From Thamnaconus septentrionalis (taxonomy: Eukaryota; Chordata; Actinopteri; Tetraodontiformes; Monacanthidae), in contig CM020515.1 in the NCBI GenBank assembly GCA_009823395.1, forward strand, positions 14,268,489 through 14,332,488: a stretch of DNA of 64,000 nucleotides. Direction: 5' to 3'. The notes below the pieces were generated by a model that searched no databases, was not told the origin of the DNA, and saw nothing but the letters and a program-made list of their open reading frames with translations. Numbering within the stretch: the stretch's first letter is position 1; each line of letters begins with the position of its first letter. A program made the position numbers and the translations under genes. Shown here piece after piece: positions 22,348 through 35,024 of the stretch.

Positions 22348-23899
22348 TGTTGACACACAGGAGGGAGAACTGGAGAAAAGATCAGGGTGGGTGTCTGCTG
22401 CTTTGCCCCCCGACACTCCCACCCCAACTCTCCCGGGACCAGATCACAGTTGGATTTGCTGAGCTGAATGGTGACAATAACAAACAACGCGCCGCCCTTG
22501 TGTGAGTGTTAAATATATGTATGTCAAATTACAACTACTAATGTGGCACCCTAACGCCAGACTGTCACTCTGGCATAATGGACGGAATTGGATGAGCCTG
22601 CCGAACCCCTCATTCCACTGGTCGGCCTGCGAGGGCAACCGAGAGCTGTGCTAATGTGTGTTTTCTATGCATTGAGGAGGGCGTGCTGTCGGCTGATGCT
22701 AGCAAATTGCCACTAAAGATGCATGCAAACAGCGAGGAGTGCATCTGTGTGCGCACACAGCTGCTGTTTCTGCTTTTGTGGAGCATTATAAGTGATGCGT
22801 TCTGTGCGGCGAAAAAGCCGACGTCACCGTAGTGAATCAAGCGGTGCCAAAGATCACATTCAAACGGCAAACACCAGAATACAATATTTACAATTTCTTC
22901 TCAAGCGTGACACGGTTGAAATAGGTCTAATTAGGATGGTAATGACCGCCGGACAATTAAATCCCGCCCTCACAAATTGATCGGCAATAAAGTTTACGTG
23001 GGTAAGCATTAGCGTGCTAATTCCACTTTGTTCCTGATTGAATATTTTAATACTAATGAAAACACTGCGCTATCTTTTAACAATTAGAGCGAGGTCCTGG
23101 CTACTAGAGCGTTGAGTGGCAAGCAACATTGCAAATGGATGGTTTACAGTCTTTTACATTATACATTTTTACCGTTTATATTATAGTTTTTATGATATTG
23201 ACGAGTGGTCTTCCCCAGTAGATCAAAGTGAAAGATCAGTAGGTTCTGTTTTTTGCATGTTTGTTTCATTTTATTTTAGTTTGCTCTGGTTTAAATCCAT
23301 TGATTTGGTGATTTCTAAACATTAACTATTCTTATCACGGTCCTGGTTTGTTTAACTGAGCTTCAAAGAGTCTACAGTTATAAATAATGAATGAAACAGG
23401 CTTGTAATGAAACCCTGTGGAATGCACTGCAGGGGGGGAAACAATTGTGCTACATCATAAAATTGTCTTTTGATCGAATTTGATGTTGCTGTTATGACGT
23501 AAATGATTTGTGTAACACTTTATTGCAACCGTTTTATTGCAGCCAAATAAAGTGGGTTGCAGCAGAGAAGTCAGGACAAGGCGTGAACTTTGTCTCTTGA
23601 CCACACGATGCTATTAGTTTATTTATGCAGCCTTAAAGCTGCTCCTTTACTCAAAAAAGACTAGTAAAAAAAATACTCTAAAGACATCCTTAAACATAGG
23701 GGCGTGGGTAACGTTTACCTTGACATCAAATTAACTAAACACACTGCGTCTGTCAGCCCGGCCAGCGGACCAAGTGCAGATTCCAGATAGAGGATGATTT
23801 AGATAACATGGCATTTGAACAGGAGCGATAGCAGGAGCGTGCGCTGCCTGGAATTGCGTGAATTGTTTTTGAAGGCTATAACAAACATGCCCATAACAC

Positions 23900-23902
<3 letters not shown>

Positions 23903-23944
<42 letters not shown>
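23903..23944. repeat. (AT)n microsatellite
   Basis: About 21 AT units. Confidence 0.96.
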
Positions 23945-23947
<3 letters not shown>

Positions 23948-24592
23948 AGCCGTGAAATAAATAATGCTTAACCGTGTGTGTCTCTTCTAGAAATCTCACT
24001 AGAGGAAAAAATAATAATAATAATAAAAAAGACCCATTCCAGACAAAATTTAAAACCACTTGTAGAACCAATAACACCTTCACCACCACCACCACTACCT
24101 CCCCCACAAACCCTTATAAATTAATTTTCCTCCATGCGTGAGGAGTGATGACATGTCGCGTCAAACGGAGCACATGTGGACCGGTCACGACACGGTGTGG
24201 GAAGAGGTATTTACCGTTAGCAGCAGCTGCTTGGCTCCACCTGAACTTGGCCGCAGCTCCTCATCCTCTGACCGAGCTGCTGTAATCCAACTTTCAAAAT
24301 AAAATTTAAAAAGAAATGACCGTCTGCGCTCTCCGCCGGCTTCGAGAAAAGAATAAGAAACTCGCTGCCCCGTGACTGTCAAGGCTTTCTGCTTAATGAT
24401 TTTCTTGGCTTCTTGTTTTTGTTTTTTCTGTTTATTTTAAAGAGTGAAGTGCGGCCGTTTTGACGAGTTGGCGCTGGCGGCTCTGAGTGAGCGCGAGCTG
24501 CAGCGCCGATAAATTGCGCTCCTCACGCTCCTGTGACGTAACACGGAGGGGGTGGAGTGGAGTGGAAGGGCTGCGCGGCCATATGGGTCCGG

Positions 24593-24594
<2 letters not shown>

Positions 24595-24645
<51 letters not shown>
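24595..24645. repeat. (GT)n microsatellite
   Basis: An uninterrupted GT array of about 51 bp. Confidence 0.96.
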
Positions 24646-24646
<1 letters not shown>

Positions 24647-26378
24647 CAAACAGACTGATTTTCGCAAGCGAGAAGAAAGAAATATATAAAATTGTTCTCA
24701 AATTTGCTTGCAATATTTTGTCCCTGGGCAGCTGATGATTTGATAAATATTTTATTATTCACATTGCATTGGATCATGTTGCACAACAAGCCTCAATTCA
24801 GTCATGCTAAAACCAGGAAGTGAAACACAGGGAGTGACAGTGTGAGCTTTGCTCCTTGATGCTTTATTCAGATTAATTGATTAGATGGTATTGTGTTTAT
24901 AGAATAGTTGCGTGTCACCTGACTGGCTTTCGTTTTGTTGCGGTGGGCACACACCAACCCAACGCGGCAACGTTGCACAGGGCCACCGAATGGTACGTCA
25001 TTGATGCATGCAGTTGTATCACGTGTTGATGTTTGAAGCCGCTGTTGGTACTTTTTTGATGGATTAAAATAAGTCGACGTCAGCAGCACAGCCTCCCTCA
25101 TTCAATTTTGTGTTCAGCTCTGCCTTTGCCAAGGCGGTGTCTGTGTTCCAAACGACCTAATTTCATGAGCAAACGCTGCCACTGGGGTGTGTTTCCAAAA
25201 ACATCTGAAAAACTGCCCAGTCTTGTTTGGTGTGAGGACCAGGAACCAGCTGTGCTGCACATAGTTGTAATCATGCGCAGGCAGCAGCTGGTCCATCAAC
25301 TTGGTCCATCAAGTTGACCTCTGACTCCTGTGCATGCAGCATGGGGCGTTGATGTGCAGCTAATGATGCACACCAAAAGGAAGAAAAAAAAATCTAAATA
25401 TGATTAGTATGCCGACCGTTACCAATCAGTTGCCTCGCCTTTCCAAATGCCTTCAGCGGGCTCTGCAAAATCTCCAAAATCCAAAAGAATGGCTCTCTGT
25501 GAGACAAGATACAGAAGACCGGGGGGCCGACGGAGGGGAAAGGCGAAAGACGAGCTCTTGCCCCGGCGTGATGAATCTGGTGTGATGCAGCTACATGAGC
25601 CAGGTTATAAATGTTGCCATTTTTCAGGATTTGTTTTGGACCGAATGTGGGTTTTTGGTTTTTAACAGGCCAATTCATCATGGACAAACGCAGACTGCGC
25701 TCAGGAGATCCACTGTTCCTACTGCTCTCATTACACAACCCATGTCTGTTTTAAATGTCATCCACAACTGTGCTATCAGTGCTGTGTGCACTGTGTCTCT
25801 TCTTGGAAAACAAACACACACAAACACACACACACGCAGACATGGATCTTAACATGAACTTTGCCCATAAACAGGGATGAAGCCTGGTTATGGACTTTCT
25901 GCATGTGTCAATAAGCCTGCAGTAGAAGTGCTGCTTCCCCGCACTTGAAGTCTAAACATGTCAAAACACTGCTGTCAGACTAATTGGCCACCTACGACAC
26001 GCATTGCATAGATTAATGTTGATTGCGCAACGGAGACTTGTATACAACAAGTCACGGTCGAGGACGTCTGGCTTTGGGCCGGACGAGAGGTGGCTGGCAG
26101 CTTCTGTGGCATCTGAAGCGAAGCACGAGATGTGGGACTGAGCTGACTGAGAGCGTCGACGCTGAAACAGCCTGCAGCTCTGTGAGGCTGCAGCGCACGA
26201 AAGAGGCCTTACGACAGATAGAGTTTGAAATGAACTCAGCTCAGGGACAATCAAGAACTTGCTACTTCATAAACACCCTCAACAGTATATTTTGAATCAC
26301 TCAACAAAGCAGAGGCACTGAAAAATCTGCATGTGCCCCTGTGTGATGGAATAAGTAGTGAGTCAATCCCCTGCACAC

Positions 26379-26392
26379 CCAACAGAGGGCGC
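26379..26392 (+). promoter_or_regulatory. CTCF-like motif
   Basis: CCAACAGAGGGCGC matches the CTCF core CCASYAGRKGGCRS at 13 of 14 positions, in forward orientation. It lies in the large intergenic region. Confidence 0.45.
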
Positions 26393-27431
26393 CAGGTACG
26401 TTGAAACGCCACTAGGCCAAATCAGCTCTGCTGCTGTTTATGTTTTTCTCCCAGTGGATTTCCACTTCACTGTGTCTCCGCTCCCGTTGCTACCTGCTCG
26501 CTACGCCTTGCAGCACATACACATCTGTCACTTACCGTCATGTCGGGGGCCATATTTTGAAGACAGATTAGTCCCCTCCACCCAACGCCCCCTGCAAAAG
26601 GAAATGTAAACAGCTGCATGTGTAGCTGACATAATTGTGATTCTTTTTCCGCTATGGGACCGTGATTAAGTTCCATAACAAACTGTGCAGCACTGGCCGC
26701 AAAGCTTGTTTTTGCTGCAACAGCTGCTTATGTACCACATCCATACAAGTGTGTAAGTCTTCTAGTACAGACTTGCGGACAAAAAAACACTTTTAAAGAA
26801 AATCTGCTTTGCCTACCATTCGTAAAATACAGAAGGAACAGAGTGTGCTGCGGTGATTAGTTGTTCTAAAAAAGCAAGAGGTTGAGGCTGAATAAAACAG
26901 GTGAAGCGGAGGCCGGTGAATTGTCTATTTGAGTCGGGGGTGGATTTGGTGTCCCTTCCACAAGCCTCTGCTGAAAGACAAGCTTGTTTTCAACGTCTGG
27001 CTACGCTCAGCAGCGATTTTTATTTTATTTTATTATTGTTTCTTTTGTCAGACAATGAGATCACTGCGCTATAGTGTATAAATAATTATCTCGTGTTTTC
27101 GGGCCTGATTTGAGGCTCTTGAGATAATGGTTTGTTTGTGCTCCAAGCACAAAGCCATCAGCACTGAAATGTCTGCATTTACATTCCGGCTCATTTCGAG
27201 GCCATTACTGTAGGCTCTATACATTCATCACTAATAGGTCACATGAGGCCACCAAGAATTCCGCTGCATGGTTCACTTCCCTCTTGGCGTCCCCATTATC
27301 TTCCATTCAAGTAGTTGGGTGACTTCCTGGATGAAACAATTATGCTGAACAATACTCACGACCTAGATCTGCAAAGGGTTTTTGGATAATAAACTGCGGA
27401 AAGGCTGCGCTACTGGCAACCAGGACAGAAA

Positions 27432-27432
<1 letters not shown>

Positions 27433-27504
<72 letters not shown>

Positions 27505-27516
27505 GTCTATCTGTCT
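27433..27516. repeat. (ATCT)n microsatellite
   Basis: About 20 tetranucleotide units, nearly perfect until GTCT interruptions at the 3' end. Confidence 0.97.
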
Positions 27517-28616
27517 CGTCTTTCCTGCTTTGATTTTTTTGATTGAATAATCAAATTCAAACTACTCTCCTCTCCCCCCAAAGAGCAGCACAACTTGTGT
27601 GTGTGTGTGAGTGTGTGTCTCAGTGTGTAATTATTCTGAGAACGGCAGCAGGTGTTTACTCCTGTGGCGGTACAATAGCAGGGTGAGACCATGTCCCTGG
27701 GTGTAAAAATAGCCATTTGGTGGATGCTGTTATCTTCTTATTCACACATAGTGACTAACAAGAGTGTGCACTTTGTTCATGTCAATTTGGTTCATATCGC
27801 AAAAAAGTTTTGCTCCTCAACTTGAAAAATGCAAACCAACTAACCACCTTAAAAAAAACACCTACTAATTAATCTCGATGCAACTACAGTCATACATACA
27901 TAATGTCACATTTATGACTGTGGGTCATGATTCAACTGTACTTTATAGATTTTCTGGCACTGCCACTGAATTGCCACTTCATCACACTCGGCCGAATATT
28001 ATTCTCCAGCTTTATGTGTATTTTAATCACAAAAAAAAAATGCTCGGTCACAGCCTGCTCTCTAATCCGATAATTAACTACATTATAGGGTGATTACTTT
28101 ATCCTCAGGCTGTTTGTTGCTTAACTGAGCCAAGAACAAGGAGCCTTAATTACAGTGATTACGGCACATTTGGAGGCACATCACTGAGATAACGGGCAGA
28201 AAGTTGGGAGGGAGGTGTGGGTGTGGGGAGTGCCCACTCCTTTTTCGTCTCCCGGCTGATTCTTTTTTCTTTCTAGCCACAATAAATGCAGTCCTCTTAT
28301 GATACAACGATGTTGAGATTGTTTCCTCCGTGCATTAGGATGCTCAAACTTCTATGTTGTCCTCTGTCTTCTCCCCTGTCATCTGTGCAGCTCGCACGGT
28401 TCATATTCACTACATCCTTTCACCAGAGACAGCAGGGTCTTCCATTTGATGTGTGCCTTCAGGGGAAAATGTTCTAATTCCAGCTCTCCCACTCCTGCTC
28501 CTCCTAATTTCCCAGTCACTTTGTCACAAATCTCCAATATGACTAACAGGAAATGGGAATTTAAAACCACAATATTTAACATAAATAGCTACATTTTTAT
28601 TTTTGACCGCATAAGG

Positions 28617-28669
28617 ATTATTATTATTATTGTTATTGTTATTATTATTGTTGTTGTTGTTGTTGTTGT

Positions 28670-28740
<71 letters not shown>

Positions 28741-28745
28741 CATCA

Positions 28746-28786
<41 letters not shown>
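28617..28786. repeat. Long (ATT)n array with ATC/GTT interruptions
   Basis: About 170 bp of trinucleotide repeat: an interrupted ATT/GTT start, a long ATT block, three CAT units near 28740, then ATT again. Confidence 0.96.
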
Positions 28787-28949
28787 TTCATTCTAGTGGT
28801 TGTAAGGTTTTGGATTCTTTTGCTCTGGACAGTCGACTTAATTTTGAATTGAGCGTGACTGCTTGAAGGAAAAGTCATTGAGAAGTTCAGTCGCGACTGA
28901 CACCTGAGAAGTGTCCTCCTTTGTCAAGTTTAAAAGGCTTGAATCATCA

Positions 28950-28952
<3 letters not shown>

Positions 28953-29002
<50 letters not shown>
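28953..29002. repeat. (GA)n microsatellite
   Basis: About 25 GA units, a pure purine strand. Confidence 0.96.
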
Positions 29003-29003
<1 letters not shown>

Positions 29004-29344
29004 GTAATTTTGTAATTTTGAGCAATTTTATACAACAATGATAAGCACTTATGACAGATTGAAGCTGTTCAGCTCTCCAGCACTTCGGAGGATCGGTCAA
29101 AGTGAAAGCTGGACGTTTTGTTGGTCTTGTGTCTTTTTTAAGCCTCTATAATAATTCCTCACACAATAGATAAATCTTTTCTGTCAAACTGATCAATTCA
29201 TGTTCATCTCTGAGAGACTGTAATAAATTGACATTACCCCAATAAAAAAGACAGATGAAAAAGTTTTCAATTTAAAAGGAAAGTGTTCAGAGAATTCTGA
29301 GAAGGAGATGCTGAACATATTATATAGCCTACAATGACAATAGT

Positions 29345-30126
29345 CAGTGTTGTGCATGAAGGCGTTCAGTGAACGATTGTTCATGAACTCGTTCATATTT
29401 TGGTCCGAATGTGAACTGAACGCGCTGTATCTATGCTCGATGAATGATGTTGTGAACCCGTTCCTTCGGGCAATTGAACAGGCAGTTCACGTGTAGGGGG
29501 GAAAAAACCCAATCTGGCAACACCCATATGGCAACACCAGCCACCAGAGTTGCACCGTCGCATGCGTCATCAATGGAGCATATGGAGGCAAAAACAAATG
29601 AAGGCAGCGTTAATACATCTTTGTATGATTACTTTTAATCGTTTTATGAAAAGGTCTGTGATGATCCAGGTGGGAAAAATCTACTACTACTACTACTACT
29701 ACTACTACTATTTTGTTTGTTTTAATACTCCCTATTTTTTAGTTATTTTTTTTAAAGGCAAAAGGTCAAAGCTGTAGCTGGATCTTAGTGTTGACTGAAT
29801 GAGCAGCGGCAAAGTGCATAACTCACAATGCTGAAAAGGAAGAACTTTCTGATATAAACCATGATCATAATGATATATTGATACGGATTCAAAATTGGAT
29901 AAGATGATGAAATCTGACGTATAGTTTCAGTGTTAAAAACTGATTTTAAAAATAGGCTGTGCCTTGTGGCAGCATTTTTGAAAAATAATAGTTCGTAATA
30001 ACATTTTTTTTTTAAATAGATCGAAAGAAAGTTAAGAACTAAAGTTAATTTTTGGAATCATCAACTTAGCTCAAAATTTTAATTATGAGCAGAACTAGTT
30101 CATGATGGTGAACTTTCCCAACACTG
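29345..30126 (+). mobile_element. hAT-like DNA transposon, non-autonomous or decayed
   Basis: The left end begins CAGTGTTGTGCATGA and the right end closes with TTTCCCAACACTG, so both termini read CAGTGTTG inward. Flanks are acaatagt (29337-29344) and ataatagt (30127-30134), an 8-bp duplication with one mismatch. CAG-type termini with 8-bp duplications are the established signature of hAT elements. Near 29574 a broken frame reads MEHMEAK...TSLYDYF, a stop, then SFYEKV, which resembles the start of a transposase but is inferred only. A (CTA)10 array sits at 29681-29710. The coding part is mostly gone. Confidence 0.75.
29681..29710. repeat. (CTA)10 microsatellite inside the hAT-like element
   Basis: A perfect trinucleotide array of 30 bp. 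Confidence 0.95.
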
Positions 30127-30134
30127 ATAATAGT

Positions 30135-33100
30135 AGTACAACAGATAGTATGCACTAAGGCTAACTGGTAGAGAGATGTTTGCATCCATTTGTCATGGCC
30201 AGTATGAACTTATAAAAAACAGGTCTGGTATTTCTTCTTGCTGGCAGCTTATTTCAAGGGATTAGAGAAAATGTTTATAGAAGTGGCGGCATAACAGATC
30301 TCAGACTGTCCTGGGAAGTTTAATATGATATAAATATGATGTGGTGTTGGTGAAAGTTTCCTTTTTGGTTAATCCCCCCTTCTTCAAAAATATGTTGGGA
30401 CGTGTCCAGATAGTTGCTGCCCCCATGGGCCAAAACAAAGTAAAGCTAAATATCTCAACTGTCTTTTGGGTCTGTTTCTCCCTTCCACACAGCAATAAGT
30501 CAGTGAAACCTGCTTCCTCCTTGTGCTTACATATAGGCACAGCCTATAGGGTTCTTCAGTCTAACACCTTGATGTTCAAGCACATCTGAATTGTCACACT
30601 GGTGTCACAAGAGAGACACAGGCGTGCTTTTATTTGTGCGATGGGCCCAGCAGGAGGAGCCAAAGATCACAGATACTTGCTCTGAGGGCATGGAGGCTGT
30701 TGACACTGTTCCTGCGCACCTGTGATCTGCGCCAAGGAGAAGAACGAGTAAAGGGTTAAGTGAGGGTGACACATATCGCTCCAGGAAAACCCACAACGCG
30801 GCAGACTATTCCCACGATGCTCCCTGGCTCCCTATATGTCAGGCCGGTCTGACGACCTCCGGAGACGAACAGATTAGAGCGCGGCAAACATATCTATAAC
30901 CTCCGGCATCATCCTGACACAAACACTCTGATTACTCGCTTTTAAAAAGAAATCTGTTTGAAATGTGGGAGGTCAGAGATTAATAAGTGCGGAGAGAAGA
31001 AGAAGAAAAAGAAGAAGAAGAGGGGAGTTAGTTGACTTGTAAATTCAAGCATTTACAATCCCAACAAATTTGAGAATTGAGCTTTGAATTTGGAAATGCA
31101 CAGAATCAAAACTTGTATCCTTGTCAAAAGAGCTCGATTCGATTGAGTATCAATGAGCAGATCCTGGATTCGGTGCTCCAGGACACTTTAGTGTGCAGTC
31201 TGCTAAAACCAAGTCTGAAACCTTGGACCACCAGACTGCCAGTTGCGCTTCAGTCGCCTTCCTTGCTCGATATTCTTTAGACCTGCACCCCTTTTTTTAA
31301 ACAGGACATGGCCGCTGTGAACGCCTTCAGGTGAACCACTGAGACCTTGGTGGATCCTCCCACATTTGTCAACGTCAAATCAACAAGACTTACAGAACAT
31401 ATAAATGAACCCCAGTCAAGCTTTACACATATCTCGGAGGTCTCCAAGGTCTGCTCAGGCGAAAAGCCCACCATGGTGAGTAAAACTACCAACTTCAACT
31501 CTCCAACCCCTCAATTAGCTTTTCTAAATTAGCGCTGATGCTAATTAATGAATGAATCAATGATTCATTCTTATTGTGAATGCATTATTTTAGTAATTTA
31601 TTTAATATCACATGGGGAGTATGCTGTGCTGGGTTCCTTAGGTATGATATTGTATATACACATACATATACACCTATGTGTGTATATGTGCATATATATT
31701 CCCATTTTATTACTTTCAAGTTTAATTCGTAGATGCAGAGCTAGTAGAAACAATTTATTATAATAACTATTGATAATTCAATACTGTGTCTAAAGTGCGT
31801 TATTACAACCTTGTTTCTAGGTAAATGCAAATGAGCTCGGCAGGTATTCACAACTTATTAGAAATGCTCCAAAGCACTAATTAATATTGCATTTTCATTT
31901 ATTTCTCTTCCAGAGAGAAATGTCTGAGGGAAAATACGCATCTGATTAAAGTTTTCATCACTGGGGACGAGCCAGCAGAAAACTCCTCGGTCAGCATGAT
32001 TGAGTCTTGCATGAGTGCGTGTGGTCTGAAGTGGAGTGTTAGTTGAGAGACATTATAGACATTCTATAAACAGAAATATCAGACAAGGTGCACTCCGACG
32101 CCACTGATCATCCTGATGACTTTTTGCTTCTACTGAAGCAGCTGAGGTTAAATGCGTTCAAAGACTTGTGGAGTTTTCCAAAGCAAATCAGCCAGTATAA
32201 AACCCCAGACCCAAGATAAAACCTGACATTTAGAGCCTGACGTCTATATTAAAGAAGAAAAAAAAGTAAGATCCTCTACTTTGCGATGACTCCTCAAGGG
32301 GACAAAAGGCAGACACACAAATACCTGTAATGGTTTGCATCATGTCTGACTCTGCTCTTTATTCCATCAGTCCAGCTATTATTACATTTCAGCTCCAAGT
32401 TGCCGTTTTATCTGCCTGCCCCGAAATTAACTTTTCAATTCCCTAAATGTCAAAATCTGGCTTTCAGGAGCTCCACATAATAACCAGATTTCTGCTGTGC
32501 CCACTAACAGCGGTCCACTTGCCGAAAATGAACCTTGCCATTTTAATTCCGGAGTGGCTGCCCTTTTATTCTGTCGTGAAAGGGTGGCGCTTTTAATACG
32601 AGCCCCTGTCCCTCCCTTTAAGCGAGTTAGATGTCCTTGCATACGGGGAGTTGCTATTCCCAGAGGAAGGTCCACTCAGACACAATAACAAGATAATAGC
32701 TCAAGAGAATCCCTGCAAATGTTTGTGACATGTTTTTGCTCTCTGGGAACCCTCAGGCTTTACGCTGAGTCGACTTGGACCCTGCTGAGAATAGACTGAT
32801 TTGCAACATCAAAAGAACTGTCAAAAACAAGTATAAGTTCTCTTTGCTTAAATGGGAAATTAAAAGTTCATTGTTTGATAATATGACAGGTTTTATATTG
32901 ATAGGCAGAAAATAGAATAATATTTGCATATGTATGTTTTAGTTTGTTCAAATCAAAAGAATCAATACAATTCGTTTTTTCATTCGTAATTGTATGTGCA
33001 CTGTGCGGGTTCGCAGTGAAGGAGGCAGTCATGTTGTTTCGCCACAGTTTTGTGGACCAGAGATCAACTTCAAGAGATTCAAGCTCTTAGATCAGTATCA

Positions 33101-33459
33101 CAGCTTTTATAATAAAGATCGTCAAGTAAAAGCGGCATTGATGCAGGGTATAAACCTGCATTCAAAAGAATGCAAATACCCAACCAAAGCAGGAGAGGCC
33201 AGCGACTTGACCTGCCAAAATAAAAGCCTGTTATCATTTGAATGCTTATGATAAAATTATTAAATAGTCAGGGACTGAACCACCATGAATACAGAGGTAT
33301 GTGTTTGTTTACAACATGTTTTCCTTTTACTAGATGTCATTCAATCTTACAAACTGGTCCTTCACTGCTGCCTCGTCGTCAAACCCTGACTGTCACTCTG
33401 TCTCATTTTTCGCTCAACCCTCCTCAGCTTCTCGTTTTTCAATTCAATCGCGCACAATC
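30135..33459. other. Intergenic upstream of the orphan GPCR
   Basis: Contains a GAA-rich run near 30998-31021 and AT-rich stretches. Frames at 31077-31532 on both strands are open but have no domain. Immediately before the GPCR, 33334-33459 stays open in the same frame and follows a TTTTACTAG acceptor-like site, so it may be 5' UTR exon or an N-terminal extension. Confidence 0.5.
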
Positions 33460-34431
33460 ATGGAGAGCAACTCCTCCGCTTCGTATGGCGTGCTCTCCCG
33501 CACCACTCCACTGCCGGTCAACGCCACGGCCTTCGCCAATGCCACGACAAAGCCCTTCAGCGTGTTCGACGGCTGCGAGCAGATGGTGGAGGGCATCCTC
33601 TTTGACCTGACGCTGCAGTGCATCAACGTCATCGTGGGGATCCCCGCCAACCTGCTGGTCATCGCCATTCTCATCAGTAACCTCAAGGACCCGTCCACCT
33701 CGGACATCTTCCTGGGCTGCCTGGCCTTCATGGACATCTACTTTGGCGTCATGACCCCCTTCAACCTCGTCAACCTTTACCACTGGCACAGCAAGGACGT
33801 GTGGTCTGCCATCAAGTTCTCCTACGGCGTGAAGGACACCAGTGGGCCCCTCTTCCTCTCCTGCATCTGCCTGGACCGCTTCATCGCCGTCCTCTTCCCC
33901 GTCATGTTCGGCCAGCTCAAGCACGTGAAGTACAGGGTGAGCCTCTCCGTGCTGGTGTTCTGCCTCACCTTCGCCTACTCGGCGGCCAAAGTCGTGGGAG
34001 GACTTCCCAACTTTGAGAAGGTGTTCACCGGCGAGATCGTGGCCACGTTCACCTGGATGATCATCTGCAACGTTTGCATCCTGTGGGCCCTGAAGAGATC
34101 CCGCGGCGTCGGGAAGGACGAGATGCACCCCATGAAGAAGAGGGCCTTCAAGACGGTGCTCTACATCCTGATGATTATCGTGTGCAACTACCTTCCGCCC
34201 GTGGCGCTCTTCCCCTTTGAGGACTACTACACCCCCGACGTGTTCCGTTGCTCGGTGCAGCCGGTGGGTTTTGCCTTCCTCAACATCAGCAGCACCATTC
34301 AGCCACTGGTCTACCTGGTCCGTCTGGACAAGGTGCCCTTCCTCCCGGAGAGCTGTGTCCAGAAGTTCTGCAGCTGCACCTCCGCCGAGAGCAACAATAA
34401 AACCTCCCAAGCAAAAACCCCAGCTGCTTAA
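33460..34431 (+). CDS. Orphan rhodopsin-type (class A) GPCR, single coding exon
   Basis: A 323-residue seven-helix protein. The N terminus has three N-glycosylation sequons (NSS, NAT, NAT). Class A marks that remain are N1.50 in GIPANLLV, D2.50 in CLAFMD, DRF in place of DRY at the end of TM3, CNYLPP in TM6 and QPLVY in place of NPxxY in TM7. W is absent from TM4. The position of the conserved TM3 cysteine (3.25) is W by counting back from R3.50, and the second extracellular loop has no cysteine. Cysteines in the N terminus (FDGCEQ) and third extracellular loop (FRCSVQ) could pair. The start was chosen at CAATCATGG, with a strong Kozak context; an upstream in-frame ATG at 33334 would add 42 residues. 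It vaguely recalls the P2Y-like delta group. Ligand and gene name are not recognised. The coding sequence is very GC3-rich compared with its AT-rich flanks. Confidence 0.85.
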   Translation: MESNSSASYGVLSRTTPLPVNATAFANATTKPFSVFDGCEQMVEGILFDLTLQCINVIVGIPANLLVIAILISNLKDPSTSDIFLGCLAFMDIYFGVMTPFNLVNLYHWHSKDVWSAIKFSYGVKDTSGPLFLSCICLDRFIAVLFPVMFGQLKHVKYRVSLSVLVFCLTFAYSAAKVVGGLPNFEKVFTGEIVATFTWMIICNVCILWALKRSRGVGKDEMHPMKKRAFKTVLYILMIIVCNYLPPVALFPFEDYYTPDVFRCSVQPVGFAFLNISSTIQPLVYLVRLDKVPFLPESCVQKFCSCTSAESNNKTSQAKTPAA

Positions 34432-34710
34432 GTTTAGTGTCTAGGTTTTTCCAGACCTGAGGCAGCTTATGTGAAATCATTCTCACAAAACAATTGCAGT
34501 TGTTGTTTCCCAGTACATGGAACCTTTAATAAGTAATGAATAGAAATTGTAGAATTATATTGTGCACATTTAGGATAATAATTCATCGGTTAATAGAAGT
34601 AAGATCACTCCATGGATGTAGCGCTTGTCAAAGACAAGTGAAAAAGGACATGAATACTTGTCTTGCAAATTTACGTACTATTGAACATACATTTATAGTG
34701 AGAGAGCATG

Positions 34711-34716
34711 AATAAA
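34711..34716 (+). terminator. Polyadenylation signal AATAAA for the orphan GPCR
   Basis: A canonical hexamer 280 bp after the stop codon, on the same strand. Confidence 0.55.
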
Positions 34717-35024
34717 ATTTATAAACATTGAGCATTGTCTTTCAGGATGGCGGCTCCGAAGTGGAACTCATTTTTTTCCGTACTACCTCACCCTGCTTAC
34801 TCATTTTTTTTGGTTTGGCTTTGGCGCCATCGTGTGGACAGAATGACACCAAATCACGGTACCATGTATTTTCACTGAATGTAAATAATAATCTCAGAAT
34901 AACATGAAGCGTTATTTTTATGAGGTGCATCATCATATGTGTTTGTTTCTGTTAGATTGATAGAAGTTATTCAAAAATAAAACACTGGAGTGTATCCCAT
35001 GTCAAACTATGAGCAAGTAAAGTT

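Larger units (their letters stand above)
18551..23902. other. Intergenic, no gene recognised
   Basis: Contains an imperfect ATCT array (21181-21296) and an imperfect GT array (22277-22347). The segments 18640-18810 and 22880-23040 are repeat-free and rich in TAAT/ATTA motifs, plausible developmental enhancers, but nothing proves this. No coding exons could be supported. Confidence 0.45.
23945..29336. other. Intergenic, microsatellite-rich, no gene recognised
   Basis: Arrays lie at 24595-24645, 27433-27516, 28617-28786 and 28953-29002, with a CTCF-like motif at 26379-26392. Long Leu/Tyr/Ile frames around 28450-28870 are translations of the ATT array. No exon with both a domain and splice sites was found. 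Confidence 0.5.

Noticed and set aside
28446..28878. Leu-, Tyr- and Ile-rich open frames
   Set aside because: They are translations of the (ATT)n array in different frames.
31277..31498. Minus-strand 73-codon frame with a signal-peptide-like start (MKLVVLLTMVGF)
   Set aside because: The hydrophobic stretch is short, there is no recognisable domain or second exon, and the opposite strand is equally open.
33439..34410. 323-codon open frame antisense to the orphan GPCR
   Set aside because: It is a by-product of the very high GC3 of the sense gene. Its composition is odd (many Glu, Asp, His, Gly, Val) and it has no domain.
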